A DNA stretch of 64,000 nt from Lachancea dasiensis (Eukaryota; Ascomycota; Saccharomycetes; Saccharomycetales; Saccharomycetaceae). The stretch is taken from the NCBI GenBank assembly GCA_900074725.1, contig LT598457.1:806001-870000 (forward strand). The letters run 5' to 3'. Made by a program: the position numbers and the translations under genes. This document shows, piece after piece, positions 19,294 through 27,941 of this stretch. The notes beneath the pieces were generated by a model. The model was not told the DNA's origin. It made no database searches and saw nothing but the letters and a program-made list of their open reading frames with translations. Position 1 is the first letter of the stretch, and every line of letters begins with the position of its first letter.

Positions 19294-20061
19294 TCAAGGA
19301 TTTTCGCTATCCGTTTCAACTGTTTGTACCCTTTTTTTTATCAGACGTCGTTTTTTCTGTTTTGCTTTCGGGAATCCTTCGGCTTCATTAATACTTGCGC
19401 GGTCATGGCTATGCTTAGGCTCCTCGGTATCGCTTGAAGAATGAGGCAAGTTATCTCTCGGGAGAACAACCTTATTCAATTTGCCTTTTTCTCTCACGGT
19501 ATGGGAAAAGGAGTTTCCATTGGAATGTTCGTGAGAGTTTTCTGCGAAATCGTTGGTGTCGTCATCAAACAATGTGGGCATATTCTTATTGATAGCATGG
19601 CGTAACCCTTCATTTTGCTTCGCTGCCATCTCAAGGGCACCCGCAATTTTACTTACCCCTTGGCTGTCGACTATTTCCTTGCCTTGCAACTTATCCTTGC
19701 TTATAGGACTTAATAGTTGAACTTTATGGGTGTTAATAGGGCCATCCTTGGGAGAGGTTGATTTGGGCTTAGTGGCCCGCTTTTTGGCATTTTCCAACTT
19801 GGATTCCATAAGCGCTATCTGCGTCTTGTGTAATTGCTTATGCTTCTCATTTTCCTGCTTTAAGAGGTTACACTCTGCAATTAATTGGGTGACCTGCCGC
19901 TGTAAGCTGATCGTTTCCTTCATAAGTATGGAATCTTGTTGGGCCTCGTCATTGACGTCAGCGCCTGTGGTCAGGTTGCTAGAAATATGTTCATGATAGA
20001 TTCTGTCACTTTCAATAACAGCTTCATAGTATTGTGCTAGAAGCTGCAATGCCGTGCTCAT
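19294..20061 (-). CDS. LRS4: Lrs4, monopolin / rDNA-silencing subunit
   Basis: Lrs4 forms a V-shaped complex with Csm1 that cross-links kinetochores in meiosis I and anchors rDNA. The protein would be 255 aa when started at the Met of MSTALQLLAQYYEAVIESDRIYHEHI, which resembles the Lrs4 N-terminal helix; the frame is open 10 codons further upstream. A coiled coil with heptads follows (TISLQRQVTQLIAECNLLKQENEKHKQ), then a disordered, charged tail ending in Lys/Arg. It is shorter than S. cerevisiae Lrs4 (347 aa). It sits where YDR439W is expected. Its end is 16 bp from the end of YML020W. Confidence 0.75.
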   Translation of the reverse strand: MSTALQLLAQYYEAVIESDRIYHEHISSNLTTGADVNDEAQQDSILMKETISLQRQVTQLIAECNLLKQENEKHKQLHKTQIALMESKLENAKKRATKPKSTSPKDGPINTHKVQLLSPISKDKLQGKEIVDSQGVSKIAGALEMAAKQNEGLRHAINKNMPTLFDDDTNDFAENSHEHSNGNSFSHTVREKGKLNKVVLPRDNLPHSSSDTEEPKHSHDRASINEAEGFPKAKQKKRRLIKKRVQTVETDSENP

Positions 20062-20212
20062 TGGATAATTTTTCCACTTGCTGCCTTTCACGATGGAGCT
20101 TGTCGCGTGTTATCATAATATATTAATTGTTGTATTAAGGTTCGATAGGCAAAAAAATAATGGAATGTCAAAATGATTATTAAAATGGACGATCGCCAGG
20201 TTTATCGATTAC

Positions 20213-21193
20213 TTGGTAAACATGCGCTTGCACAGTTTCCTACGACTGTTTCCGGTTATACATTTGGCCAATTGTCTTAAGTGGGATGATATTAGTGGCT
20301 TAAGAGATGCAGACGGCTTGATTGAAGTGACAGACGACAACTACCAATTTCTCTCGAAGGGCCCGAGAGAATTCTATTCCGCACTCTATGTGACTACATC
20401 GCAGGCCAACTCAGAGGGAGAAGTCTGTAAATATTGTGATTTGTTTGAAGGCAACGCTCGGAAAGTGTCGCTCGCAATGTTAACTCAATTGTCGGAGGAG
20501 GCCAGCCGAGAAGTGTTTTTCTTCATGCTGGACATCTCAAAGTGCAGGTCATTTGTAGAGGAAATAGGGTTGAAAACCATACCTCACATGCTTATTTATC
20601 CGCCATACACTAAAGACGACAATTTTGCTTGGTCAAGCAGTCAATTCTATCAATTTCATATAACTGATGAAAGTGCGCGCGATCCTCTCTTGTTTGCGGA
20701 CTACTTCGCCAAGATCCTGAACGTCTACATTCAGGTAACGCGTGATTTTGACGTAAATGAGTTTGCTTGCTATTTCTCGGCGTTTTTGGTGTCATTTTTC
20801 GTTTTAAAAAAGAAGATTTTACCGCGGATACCAAATAAGCCCCGTTTCTTCTCTTTGGTGTTTACTTTGGCGATCATATTCACTTCAATAACAGGCTACA
20901 AGTTCACCAAAATGAATAACATTCCTCTTATAGCCAAAGACGGCCAGGGTCAGATAATGTTTTTCAGCGGTGGCATGGGTTGGCAATTTGGGATCGAGAT
21001 CCTCAGCGTTACAGGAATGTATATGGGATTGGGGGCGTGTACTGTTGGCATGATTCTACTGCCCAGGCTGAAGCTCAATAATGGGATGTTCAATTTGGTG
21101 TCGATAATCTTATTAGTACTTGGATTTTATGGATTTGCATATTTTACACAATGTTTCAAGATTAAACAACCCGATTATCCGTCACTTGTTTGA
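20213..21193 (+). CDS. OST6: Oligosaccharyltransferase subunit Ost6 (Ost3/Ost6 family)
   Basis: This 326-aa ER membrane protein has a cleavable signal (MRLHSFLRLFPVIHLANC), a lumenal thioredoxin-like domain with the redox motif CKYC, and four C-terminal membrane segments starting near residue 180. It belongs to the Ost3/Ost6 oxidoreductase subunits that help the oligosaccharyltransferase glycosylate sites near cysteines. Length (332 aa in S. cerevisiae) and position next to YML020W and YML018C favour Ost6 over Ost3. The start could be Met1 or Met4; both keep the signal peptide. Confidence 0.9.
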   Translation: MVNMRLHSFLRLFPVIHLANCLKWDDISGLRDADGLIEVTDDNYQFLSKGPREFYSALYVTTSQANSEGEVCKYCDLFEGNARKVSLAMLTQLSEEASREVFFFMLDISKCRSFVEEIGLKTIPHMLIYPPYTKDDNFAWSSSQFYQFHITDESARDPLLFADYFAKILNVYIQVTRDFDVNEFACYFSAFLVSFFVLKKKILPRIPNKPRFFSLVFTLAIIFTSITGYKFTKMNNIPLIAKDGQGQIMFFSGGMGWQFGIEILSVTGMYMGLGACTVGMILLPRLKLNNGMFNLVSIILLVLGFYGFAYFTQCFKIKQPDYPSLV

Positions 21194-21305
21194 AGTATGC
21201 AATTCATATAAACTGGTATTGAATGATTAGAGCTAATGCGATTAGAAATGGAATATGAGAAAGAAGTTCCTCGGGAAATATGAGAACATAATGTCTATCA
21301 GAGGC

Positions 21306-22526
21306 TTAAGCTTCTGTTAAAAGCCCCTCCTCTCCCTCCTCGGACTCTTTATTTACGATGAAAAAACTCCCACATATCAGGACTGCGCCTAACAGGTAAA
21401 TGAATGACATTGGCCTATCTTTGAAAAGGAAGTCGCCCAGCATTGCAAACGGGATGGTGGTACTTAGACCTACAGTGACAGTTAATGGTGTTGTAAGAAG
21501 CATTGCTTTGGCCCAACAAAAGTCACTTACAAAAGTTATCACACAGTTGAAAACCACAATGAACACAACCCTAGGAGTTTTGGGTAGTTCAAAAGTTTCC
21601 CAACCAAGAACGTGTAAAAGAACCACGGTGGGCCACAACATTACTAAAGTGAACAACCCCACAAACCCAAAAAATATTTTCATGTTTACTTTATTCTCAT
21701 CTTTTATGCGCCATTTCAATAGCGTACAGTACAGTCCGTAGCACAGGGCACCAGCAAGAGCCAATAGATTTCCACAAAATATCACAAAGGCCTGGGTATT
21801 AGTAGAATCTATGCCATTGTGAAATTTGTAGGGAATTGCCGAGTGTACTTCTGTCTTTAAGGTAGAATTGGCGTCTGATTTAGTAACAAGGACAATGCCA
21901 ATGAAAGAAATAAACGACCCCAAAATCTTAACTCGGTTAATGCGTTCAACTTGGAATAACGAGCCCACCAATAAAGTGAAAAACGAAGACGTGGACGACA
22001 GTATGGTTTGAGATGCAACCGAAGTGTAGGAAAGGGATGCATTGGTCACCAAATTAGCAACAAACCACAATATACAAAATTGAGCGCTTAATTGTATGGT
22101 CGCGTGCAGTGAAAGCTTAGCGCCGGTAAAGACGTCGTTTGGGACATCATCGCTGTTTTTGGGTATAAGCGGGGAAGTGGACGTGTTGAGCTGTGCGCTG
22201 GACTCAGGCTGCTGTGTTTGAGCTTGGGATCGCAGGGTCAATTGAGTTTCGACGTCGAACGGCGTGCGTCCTTCTTCTTCAATTACGAGCTCGCGATGAA
22301 TTTGGAAGCTACCAGTTCTCCAGTAGTTGATGCAAATAGCCTTAAAGGTGGGTAGTAGATAGAAAACAAATGAAGCTGTATTGATGTACGTCAGAAGGAA
22401 AGGTTTTCGGTAAGATCCATCTTCAAAGATCATGTTAATTAGAAATGACGACAAAACCCATAGGATGACAACAATGGCTAAAAATATTAGGCCCAATGTC
22501 CATCGACGATGTGCAAGCCGAGACAT
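21306..22526 (-). CDS. Vacuolar drug/metabolite-type transporter, YML018C/THI74 family
   Basis: This 406-aa polytopic membrane protein of the EamA/SLC35F type matches the paralogue pair YML018C and THI74 (YDR438W). The N-terminal RRWTLGLIFLAIVVILWVLSS segment and LINMIFEDGSYRKPF match the family closely. I count about ten hydrophobic segments, with a polar loop of about 70 residues after the third. The frame is open 42 codons further upstream (to 22652), but the extra stretch is not family-like, so I start at the Met of MSRLAHRRWTLG (22524-22526). The transported substrate is unknown; THI74 is thiamine-regulated in S. cerevisiae. Confidence 0.88.
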   Translation of the reverse strand: MSRLAHRRWTLGLIFLAIVVILWVLSSFLINMIFEDGSYRKPFLLTYINTASFVFYLLPTFKAICINYWRTGSFQIHRELVIEEEGRTPFDVETQLTLRSQAQTQQPESSAQLNTSTSPLIPKNSDDVPNDVFTGAKLSLHATIQLSAQFCILWFVANLVTNASLSYTSVASQTILSSTSSFFTLLVGSLFQVERINRVKILGSFISFIGIVLVTKSDANSTLKTEVHSAIPYKFHNGIDSTNTQAFVIFCGNLLALAGALCYGLYCTLLKWRIKDENKVNMKIFFGFVGLFTLVMLWPTVVLLHVLGWETFELPKTPRVVFIVVFNCVITFVSDFCWAKAMLLTTPLTVTVGLSTTIPFAMLGDFLFKDRPMSFIYLLGAVLICGSFFIVNKESEEGEEGLLTEA

Positions 22527-24296
22527 GAGATGGGTGTGATCGAATCGGATGTTGTTCGGGCTGAGATGATGACGATGGTTTTGACAGAATCCGCAGTACA
22601 TAAGTTTTGAAAAACTCAAGATAACATCCAGGTCTCTATGTACGAATGCCACAGTTCCTACGTCTTGTCACGTTGACGCTGGTACTTGTAGAAGGTTATT
22701 CAACTTGGTGTCCACGTAATGCGATTCAAGGGAAGAACTCTGAGTTCGGGCCAAATACCGCAGTTCCTTACTGTACTTTTTTTTGCGTTATTTCAAAGTG
22801 ATGTTCAATCGTGGTTCTTGTACGTACGCAACCATTTACTGATTTCTCTTATAGCAGCTGAGGGAGGGGGTGGGGTTATAAGTCAGTTTCCTGCATTCAA
22901 CATAATCAGAAATGGACCAAAACATTTTAGGTCTTCCCTCACAGACTATCACAAGAAATTGAATAGAACGAAAAGGGCAAATCTAGCGTTTAGACGTAAA
23001 TCAAATAACTAAAAAGGTGAAAAATTAGCTAAAATGAATATTAATTCTAACATTGTTTGCCATTGAATTTTGGCTCTTGCAGTCATCCGATATATGGCTC
23101 TCTCTTTGTCTATTGACATATTGTTGTTGAATTGAGAATTGACGACAATTTGGTGCAGAGTGATACGAGGGTGCCAGCAATACCTGGTAGAAAAAGCAGT
23201 CCGGATTTTATTGTGCGACAAATAGGGAATAATACCTAAGTCACGATGGGAGTAAGTCCAATTCGAGAACAGTCTAGTTGCTGGACTATCCGGTAAAACT
23301 ACCGATAGGCCTCATAGCGTTTCTTTTAAATATCTCATGAAACACCCCGGGTCCCAAAAATGACTTTTTTGTAGTCCATCTATCTATTCATATCTGGGCT
23401 GTAATTCTAGTCCATGTCTGGTACGAAAAGCCAAAATGTATAAAAACTTCAGGCGATAATAATTTGAGCGCAGTTAGAGCTATATAACAGCAACACCACA
23501 ATTCAGCTCACTGTATCAAAGCATGGGATAGTTCTAATGGCTACCCGGTTGTTCCCATGTAACCGCTGTAACTTGGCTTTCCATTCTGAGTCGTCACCCT
23601 TGCCATTCATGATTGTATCACGTGACCAACGTCACTTTGTATTCTTAAGGCACTAAGGCGACACTGTCTATCCGACTCGTCGATTTTTAAGCAACACTAA
23701 AACAGTACCATCCACTACTTTTAACTATTGGTTTTAAGCTTTCACTGAGCGAGTAGCATTTAATATTATGCCATGACCGGCCCAATCGTATGAACGATTA
23801 TCCTAATACTCAGTGTTGGTCCGCTACGTTAAAAAGTCACTGTTTGGAACACTTCTCAAAGTGAATTATATTATATTACAGCTCCACATCTGATGCACAG
23901 GCGACCCAGATATTGTCAAGGATGCTCTCGAATGGTAGCCCTCTTGTAGTATCTGGCTGTTTGAACTACAGGAAAGGAGAGCATCGTCCTGATTGTAACT
24001 AACAATAATAACACCTTTGAATATGTTAGTCCAACTTAATTTTCAAAACTACAATGGTTCAAGGTTTAATGTCCGGGTTGGTATCTCATACCAAATAATG
24101 ATTTTATGAGGATTAAGTACTTTAAGTTTGCAGACCAACATAAACAATGTCTTACATTTTGTACGAATATTTTTAATTAATAAAAGCACTATTGACGAAT
24201 ATGGTCTCTGCTGAAGGATTGCTTGCCATCTCCTCAGCTCTGCTTGTAAGTCAGCACACAAGCTCCACTGGCCAGGACTATAGGCCTCCGATCTAG
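22527..24296. other. 1.8-kb intergenic stretch without a recognised gene
   Basis: This is the longest gene-free stretch in the window and lies at a break in conserved gene order (the transporter is normally followed by PSP2). Small frames exist (97 codons forward at 22719, 70 codons reverse at 23221), with no recognisable product. An E-box CACGTG inside ATCACGTG lies near 23617-23624. Two 9-base inverted arms (GATGCTCTC at 23921-23929 and its complement at 23977-23985) could form a stem. I see no tRNA B-box, LTR ends or snoRNA boxes that I would defend. Confidence 0.5.
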
Positions 24297-25487
24297 ATGT
24301 CAAGTACTATATTTTACAAGTTCCGGTCGCAAAAAGGCAGTTCAAGGATTCTATTTGATGGGACGGGGATAACTGTCTTCGATTTGAAACGAGAAATAAT
24401 ACAGGAAAATCGACTGGGAGACGGAACAGACTTCCAACTCCGTCTTTACAATCCTGATACTGGTGAAGAGCTAGAAGACGACGCTCATGTTATTCCACGG
24501 TCTTCAAATTTGGAAGTAAGGCGATCGCCGGCGATTAAAGTTAATGGTATCAATGGAAGGGTTTCTTTGGGAAACGCGACCCGCTACATCACAGGTAAGC
24601 CCAGAGTTGTCAAAAACACGACTACAGCTTCAGCAGCGAATATTCAAGTCTCCACGAAAGGAATGAATGAAGAAGATGCAATTGCTAGCATGTTTGCCAA
24701 TCAAGAAAGTCAATGGCAACAAACACAACAAGAAATGTCAGGAGCGACCCCTGTTTTCCATAAACCTGGTGGAGCCGCGGGCCAAGATGATGGCCCCCCG
24801 CCTCCAGGATACATGTGCTATCGTTGCGGTGGTAAAGATCACTGGATTAAAAACTGTCCGACAAATTCGGACCCTAACTTTGAAGGAAAGAGGATACGTC
24901 GAACTACTGGTATTCCTAAAAAATTTCTGAAGTCTGTCGATGTAGATCCTTCAAGTATGACTCCTGAAGAGATGGCACAGCGTAAAATCATGGTTACAGA
25001 CGATGGCAGTTTTGTTGTTCAAGTCGCAGATCAGCATTCCTGGGAAGACTATCAACGCAAACAGCAGTCGCGCGCGATGAACCAAAATGATAGCATATGG
25101 GCCAAGGGCCATTTCTCAGATCTACCCGACGATTTGAAATGCACCATTTCAGGCGGTTTGTTGAAAGATCCCGTTACAACAAGTAAGTGTTGTAAGAAGC
25201 ACTTTTCGCGACAACCTCTAGAAGATCTTTTGGTTGAAAACGACTTCCTGTGCCCCGGTTGCAATGCGGAAGAAACGTTGCTCGATTCTCTAGTCCCCGA
25301 CAAAGAGAAAGAGGTTCAGGTGCAAAAATTCTTAGACGAGCATAGTGTAAAGCGCAGTAGCGAGGACGACGAAACTGGTGTGCTGAAAAAACCCAATGTT
25401 TCCATGCCGGTACCTCCATTTGGTATGCCTTTCCCCATGTTCCCCATGCCCTTTTTACCGAACATGAACACCTCTAAACCATCCTGA
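24297..25487 (+). CDS. MPE1: Mpe1, cleavage and polyadenylation factor subunit
   Basis: This 396-aa protein (441 in S. cerevisiae) has the Mpe1/RBBP6 domain order: an N-terminal ubiquitin-like DWNN domain (residues 1-75, IFYKFRSQKGSSRILFDGTG), a CCHC zinc knuckle CYRCGGKDHWIKNC near 180, and a C-terminal RING/U-box-like domain (CTISGGLLKDPVTTSKCC ... CPGC) near 280-340. The tail is Pro/Met/Phe-rich. It acts in pre-mRNA 3'-end cleavage and polyadenylation. In S. cerevisiae MPE1 (YKL059C) lies between TOA2 and FBA1; here it is about 10 kb from FBA1 and about 14 kb from TOA2, with PDC, PSP2, GPI19 and PPZ1 between, so the locus is rearranged. Confidence 0.95.
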   Translation: MSSTIFYKFRSQKGSSRILFDGTGITVFDLKREIIQENRLGDGTDFQLRLYNPDTGEELEDDAHVIPRSSNLEVRRSPAIKVNGINGRVSLGNATRYITGKPRVVKNTTTASAANIQVSTKGMNEEDAIASMFANQESQWQQTQQEMSGATPVFHKPGGAAGQDDGPPPPGYMCYRCGGKDHWIKNCPTNSDPNFEGKRIRRTTGIPKKFLKSVDVDPSSMTPEEMAQRKIMVTDDGSFVVQVADQHSWEDYQRKQQSRAMNQNDSIWAKGHFSDLPDDLKCTISGGLLKDPVTTSKCCKKHFSRQPLEDLLVENDFLCPGCNAEETLLDSLVPDKEKEVQVQKFLDEHSVKRSSEDDETGVLKKPNVSMPVPPFGMPFPMFPMPFLPNMNTSKPS

Positions 25488-25546
25488 TTTTTATATTATG
25501 TATGGTATATAAAGTCTCGTGTGTGCATGTAAATATTTCGGTTCTT

Positions 25547-26926
25547 TCAGTTTTTTCCGTCACAGAAGCATATCACGGCGTACTTGCCGCTCGAGCACCA
25601 CCAGGAGCCGGGTTCAGTTTTCTTCTGTGACTCCCATTCGGAACATAGCTGTTCATCAACTCCAGGGGCCAAACCAACAACCACATCGGCCTTACATGTT
25701 CTCAAACTCAAAGTTTTCAAGCCATTTGAGGCCAGGGGACCAATGGCAGTTTCCCATTTGGTTGTGCGTGGCCACTTTCTGTCTCCAGTGAGTTTTCTGT
25801 AATTTAAATCACCCTTGAATATGACTAAATCGCTCTGCAATAATTCTTTGTGAATGGCAGCACCATGAAATTTTGTTTCCGATGGATCAATATTGCTGTA
25901 GTCTAGATCTAGAGTCCAGAAGGAGTCTTGCGTGAAAGAAATCTGACCTGATTCGACATGGCTCTTTAAAGTGTTGACCAAAAAATCAAGAGATTGCCGT
26001 CCAGATTGCTCTTCGTCTTTCAATTGCTTCAGATCAAAAAAGTCCACAGAACTCATGTCCTGTAGTAGTAGCTCGAAATCCTTGATCATACAGTCGCTTA
26101 CCATGTATGGGATATCTTTAGCATGGAAAACACATTGTTGTACAATTTTCGTATCTAGCAAAAACAACGCGAGCATCAAATCGGCGTAGACTTCGAAACC
26201 GGAATTATCTAAAACGAAATCGACCCTGTTACTACCAGAGGACCTAAGTTGAGCCCAAGCCTTGGAAGTGTCGTTGATCAAGATCTTGGACTCAGAAGCT
26301 TTCCTCGCCTCTTCACCTTGTAGGGACTTAATATCTTCCAAGGTGGCATTTGTTAAAAGCGACAAATCTGTGGCATTACCCCACAATGAGATATCGATAA
26401 ATTCTTTGAAAAGAAGTTGTAGCGTTTCCTCATCCGCAGGTTTTAATTGAGCTTCAAGTTTCCTGTAGCGAGTGGCTAGCTCAACAACTCCAATCATAGA
26501 GCTTTGAAAAGTGGATTGTTTAACCTTGTTGAAGATATCAAACTGGCCCCAGGAGGGGAGGCTCCTGAAGAGTAAATTGATCCGGCGATATAAGTAGACT
26601 TCACAAAACAGCCAGCCGCCGGTTTGCCAGGTCTGCGGGCTTCGAGAGATCACTTCATTAAAGGACCCGGGAATCTTTGCAATTGCGCTTTCAGATTCCG
26701 TGAAGGGTCTGATTGCTTGGTCGTCCTGGATCTCAGCCTTTAGGTCAATCAGCTGCTGTTGGATCAATTTCCCATCTTGATAGTGTTTGGTGGAAGGTTC
26801 CAAGGTATCAAGTTCTGCTTGAAGATCGTCAATTGCGTTGTCCACAATAGTTGGCCACCTCGAGCTGGCAGTATATGCCCCGAAGGTGCCCTCGTCGTTG
26901 TTTTTGAAAGTTTCTGGTAGAGACAT
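25547..26926 (-). CDS. HRT2: DUF89/ARMT1-family metal-dependent phosphatase (Hrt2)
   Basis: This 459-aa protein matches S. cerevisiae YMR027W/Hrt2 (470 aa), of the DUF89 damage-control phosphatase family, proposed to hydrolyse sugar phosphates such as fructose-1-phosphate. The metal-site signature DFVLDNSGFEVYADL is clear near residues 235-250, and the C-terminal block LVIFKGDLNYRKLTGDRKWP carries the conserved GDLNYR motif. The N-terminal helical part includes TWQTGGWLFCEVYLYRRI. It is convergent with MPE1 (59 bp between ends). TAP42, its neighbour in S. cerevisiae, is about 13 kb away here. Confidence 0.93.
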   Translation of the reverse strand: MSLPETFKNNDEGTFGAYTASSRWPTIVDNAIDDLQAELDTLEPSTKHYQDGKLIQQQLIDLKAEIQDDQAIRPFTESESAIAKIPGSFNEVISRSPQTWQTGGWLFCEVYLYRRINLLFRSLPSWGQFDIFNKVKQSTFQSSMIGVVELATRYRKLEAQLKPADEETLQLLFKEFIDISLWGNATDLSLLTNATLEDIKSLQGEEARKASESKILINDTSKAWAQLRSSGSNRVDFVLDNSGFEVYADLMLALFLLDTKIVQQCVFHAKDIPYMVSDCMIKDFELLLQDMSSVDFFDLKQLKDEEQSGRQSLDFLVNTLKSHVESGQISFTQDSFWTLDLDYSNIDPSETKFHGAAIHKELLQSDLVIFKGDLNYRKLTGDRKWPRTTKWETAIGPLASNGLKTLSLRTCKADVVVGLAPGVDEQLCSEWESQKKTEPGSWWCSSGKYAVICFCDGKN

Positions 26927-27621
26927 TGGAATCGTCTTGAATGGTCAGGGTTTGCAGCCTAAAATCGGTATTCGGCACCAATTGTATTGCATTTTAAAAG
27001 AAAAGTTGAGGTTAAGTAACCTTGCCAAGTAACCTTGTCGAGTTCGTCACGCTGTGGGAGAGCTTCTTGTTCATAACACACGTTACCCGCAGCTCGGTTG
27101 TTTCCTAATTTAATAATGACACTAAAGATATACGGATAACGTCAGAAAGACCTGACCAACCTCGAAGAGCTGCAATCTATGTTTTCAATAACCCATGCGC
27201 TGACCAGCACATAGCAAGCCCTCCAGCCAAGAGTTTCAGCGGAACTTTCCAGATTAGGGTACGAAACTCTCCGACGAAAACACATGTGTAGAACCGGACC
27301 GTGTGTTGCTGATCTTATTGACATCAGAGCCTACTGACTACCTTGAGTCCTGGAGCCCTGCTTTGTTTAGATATACATCGCCCTACGTGCGCCATAACAT
27401 TGATGTAGAATTATTTTAGTGATGTCCGGCTGAGTTTTGGCTACAGCGGCTCAGTGGCGAGCAACATGATGTGGAACAGTCAGCGTGATAATCTCTTAGC
27501 ATGAGTTGGCAATTGTGAGTTTACCATAGCCTATACAGAACTTTATTTACATTTAGGACGATTACACCGTCGCTCATATTAAATCTTTCTGGCGAGCACA
27601 CCCGGTAAACGCATGAAGTTT

Positions 27622-27649
27622 TTAAACGCATACAGCTGTATGCGTTTAA
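27622..27649. repeat. Perfect 28-bp palindrome in the PDC promoter
   Basis: Two uninterrupted 14-base arms meet at a central AGCT. The arm core TAAACGCAT also occurs once more just upstream at about 27606-27614. It lies about 290 bp before the PDC start and 180 bp before its TATA box, so it could be a dimeric regulator site; that role is inferred. Confidence 0.8.
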
Positions 27650-27828
27650 TGGCAAATATGTCTTAACAGGTCAGACCACTTACTATAATGGCAGTTAAAC
27701 GGGTCAGCATAAGATGGGATGATTTGTGTCACTCGAATGTGAAGAATAGTAACCTAAATGCACTCTAACAAATGCATTGGGCGCTGAGTGAGTGGACGGC
27801 GGGTGGCCAGTCATGGAGTTCTTGGAGC

Positions 27829-27836
27829 TATATAAA
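27829..27836 (+). promoter_or_regulatory. TATA box of PDC
   Basis: TATATAAA about 105 bp upstream of the start codon at 27942, the usual spacing for a regulated yeast gene. Confidence 0.6.
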
Positions 27837-27941
27837 TAATCAATGGATGCTCAGTGAGGGATCGCTTGTTATTCATTTCCTGGTTTTGAAGCATCTATAA
27901 CTATTGAGAACAATAAGAATATCTAAATCAAATAACTGATT

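Larger units (their letters stand above)
26927..27941. other. Divergent intergenic region HRT2-PDC
   Basis: About 1 kb of promoter space. It holds a perfect 28-bp palindrome at 27622-27649 (listed separately) and a TATATAAA box at 27829-27836, about 105 bp before the PDC start codon. A 60-codon reverse frame at 27142-27324 is not convincing. No RNA gene seen. Confidence 0.6.

Noticed and set aside
23617-23624. ATCACGTG as a centromere CDEI element
   Set aside because: No AT-rich CDEII or TTCCGAA-type CDEIII follows within the expected distance; CACGTG is also a common promoter site.
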